From assembly GCF_030824435.1 (NCBI RefSeq), contig NZ_JAVBXS010000066.1, forward strand, positions 1 through 64,000: a stretch of 64,000 bases of DNA, read 5' to 3'. Position numbers and translations under genes: made by a program. The notes under the pieces were generated by a model. The model ran no database searches, had not been told where the DNA came from, and saw nothing but the letters and a program-made list of their open reading frames with translations. The DNA comes from Rheinheimera sp. (GTDB taxonomy: Bacteria > Pseudomonadota > Gammaproteobacteria > Enterobacterales > Alteromonadaceae). Shown piece after piece: positions 63,944 to 64,000 of the stretch; the first letter of the stretch is position 1; every line of letters begins with the position of its first letter.

Positions 63944-64000
63944 GCCTTGCATCCGTTTGTCTCAGACTCATGCTGATCGCCGTCTTTTATGTTTGCGTAT

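Overview
The window is a chromosomal segment of a Gram-negative gammaproteobacterium. The set RraB, AcpH, YjjX, a YebC-like regulator, a minor-pilin operon, imuA-imuB-dnaE2, many lone periplasmic binding proteins, a TonB receptor with a carboxypeptidase-regulatory N-terminus and a VCR-like attC site points to the Alteromonadales/Chromatiaceae group. Rheinheimera or a close relative is my best guess; this is inference from gene content, since no rRNA or tRNA gene is present. No phage, transposase, integrase or CRISPR array was seen.

Layout. 0.1-2.7 kb: a quinol-type nitric oxide reductase on the minus strand, with a sigma-54 promoter and three NorR-type upstream sites. 2.8-9.5 kb: small membrane, lipoprotein and periplasmic proteins, a leucine-rich-repeat protein, a secreted amidohydrolase and a DUF922 protein. 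9.5-17.5 kb: a methyltransferase, the first DUF885 lipoprotein, a GFA-type zinc protein, a signal-peptide-bearing Hcp-like protein, an SRPBCC protein, a racemase, a GGCT-like protein and two acetyltransferases. 18-21 kb: a five-gene minor-pilin operon (pilE, fimT/fimU, pilV, pilW, pilX) ending at a strong terminator, with no pilY1. 21.3-23.2 kb: the second DUF885 paralogue.

23.2-25.1 kb is an accessory island. It holds a large multi-arm palindromic element, a complete single integron gene cassette (one small exported protein plus a VCR-like attC, no integrase), and two 98-bp direct repeats. 25.1-30.5 kb: a 2OG-Fe(II) oxygenase, a large TonB-dependent receptor and an SGNH-like lipoprotein. 30.7-40.7 kb: a MASE1-GGDEF diguanylate cyclase, an MgtC/DUF4010 membrane protein, a DUF3307-SatD pair with a palindromic operator candidate, an RluA-type pseudouridine synthase, an NfeD-SPFH pair, a DUF2238 protein and an alkaline-phosphatase-superfamily membrane enzyme carrying a MopE-like metal motif.

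40.7-54.1 kb: a DUF2799 lipoprotein, a TorT-like protein, three lone family-3 binding proteins, a methyltransferase, a thioesterase, YjjX, a BdlA-like PAS-PAS-MCP protein, a YebC-like regulator, a cytochrome b562-like protein followed by an Excalibur protein and a short MBOAT-like protein, RraB, AcpH and an EamA exporter. 54.3-63.2 kb: a six-hairpin glycosidase, a small unknown gene, and the SOS mutagenesis operon imuA-imuB-dnaE2 behind a perfect LexA box. A small secreted DUF3718-like gene closes the window.

Most genes are single transcription units or pairs bounded by clear hairpin terminators. The clearest functional units are the NO-detoxification gene with its control region, the minor pilin operon, the SPFH-NfeD pair and the LexA-controlled mutasome.
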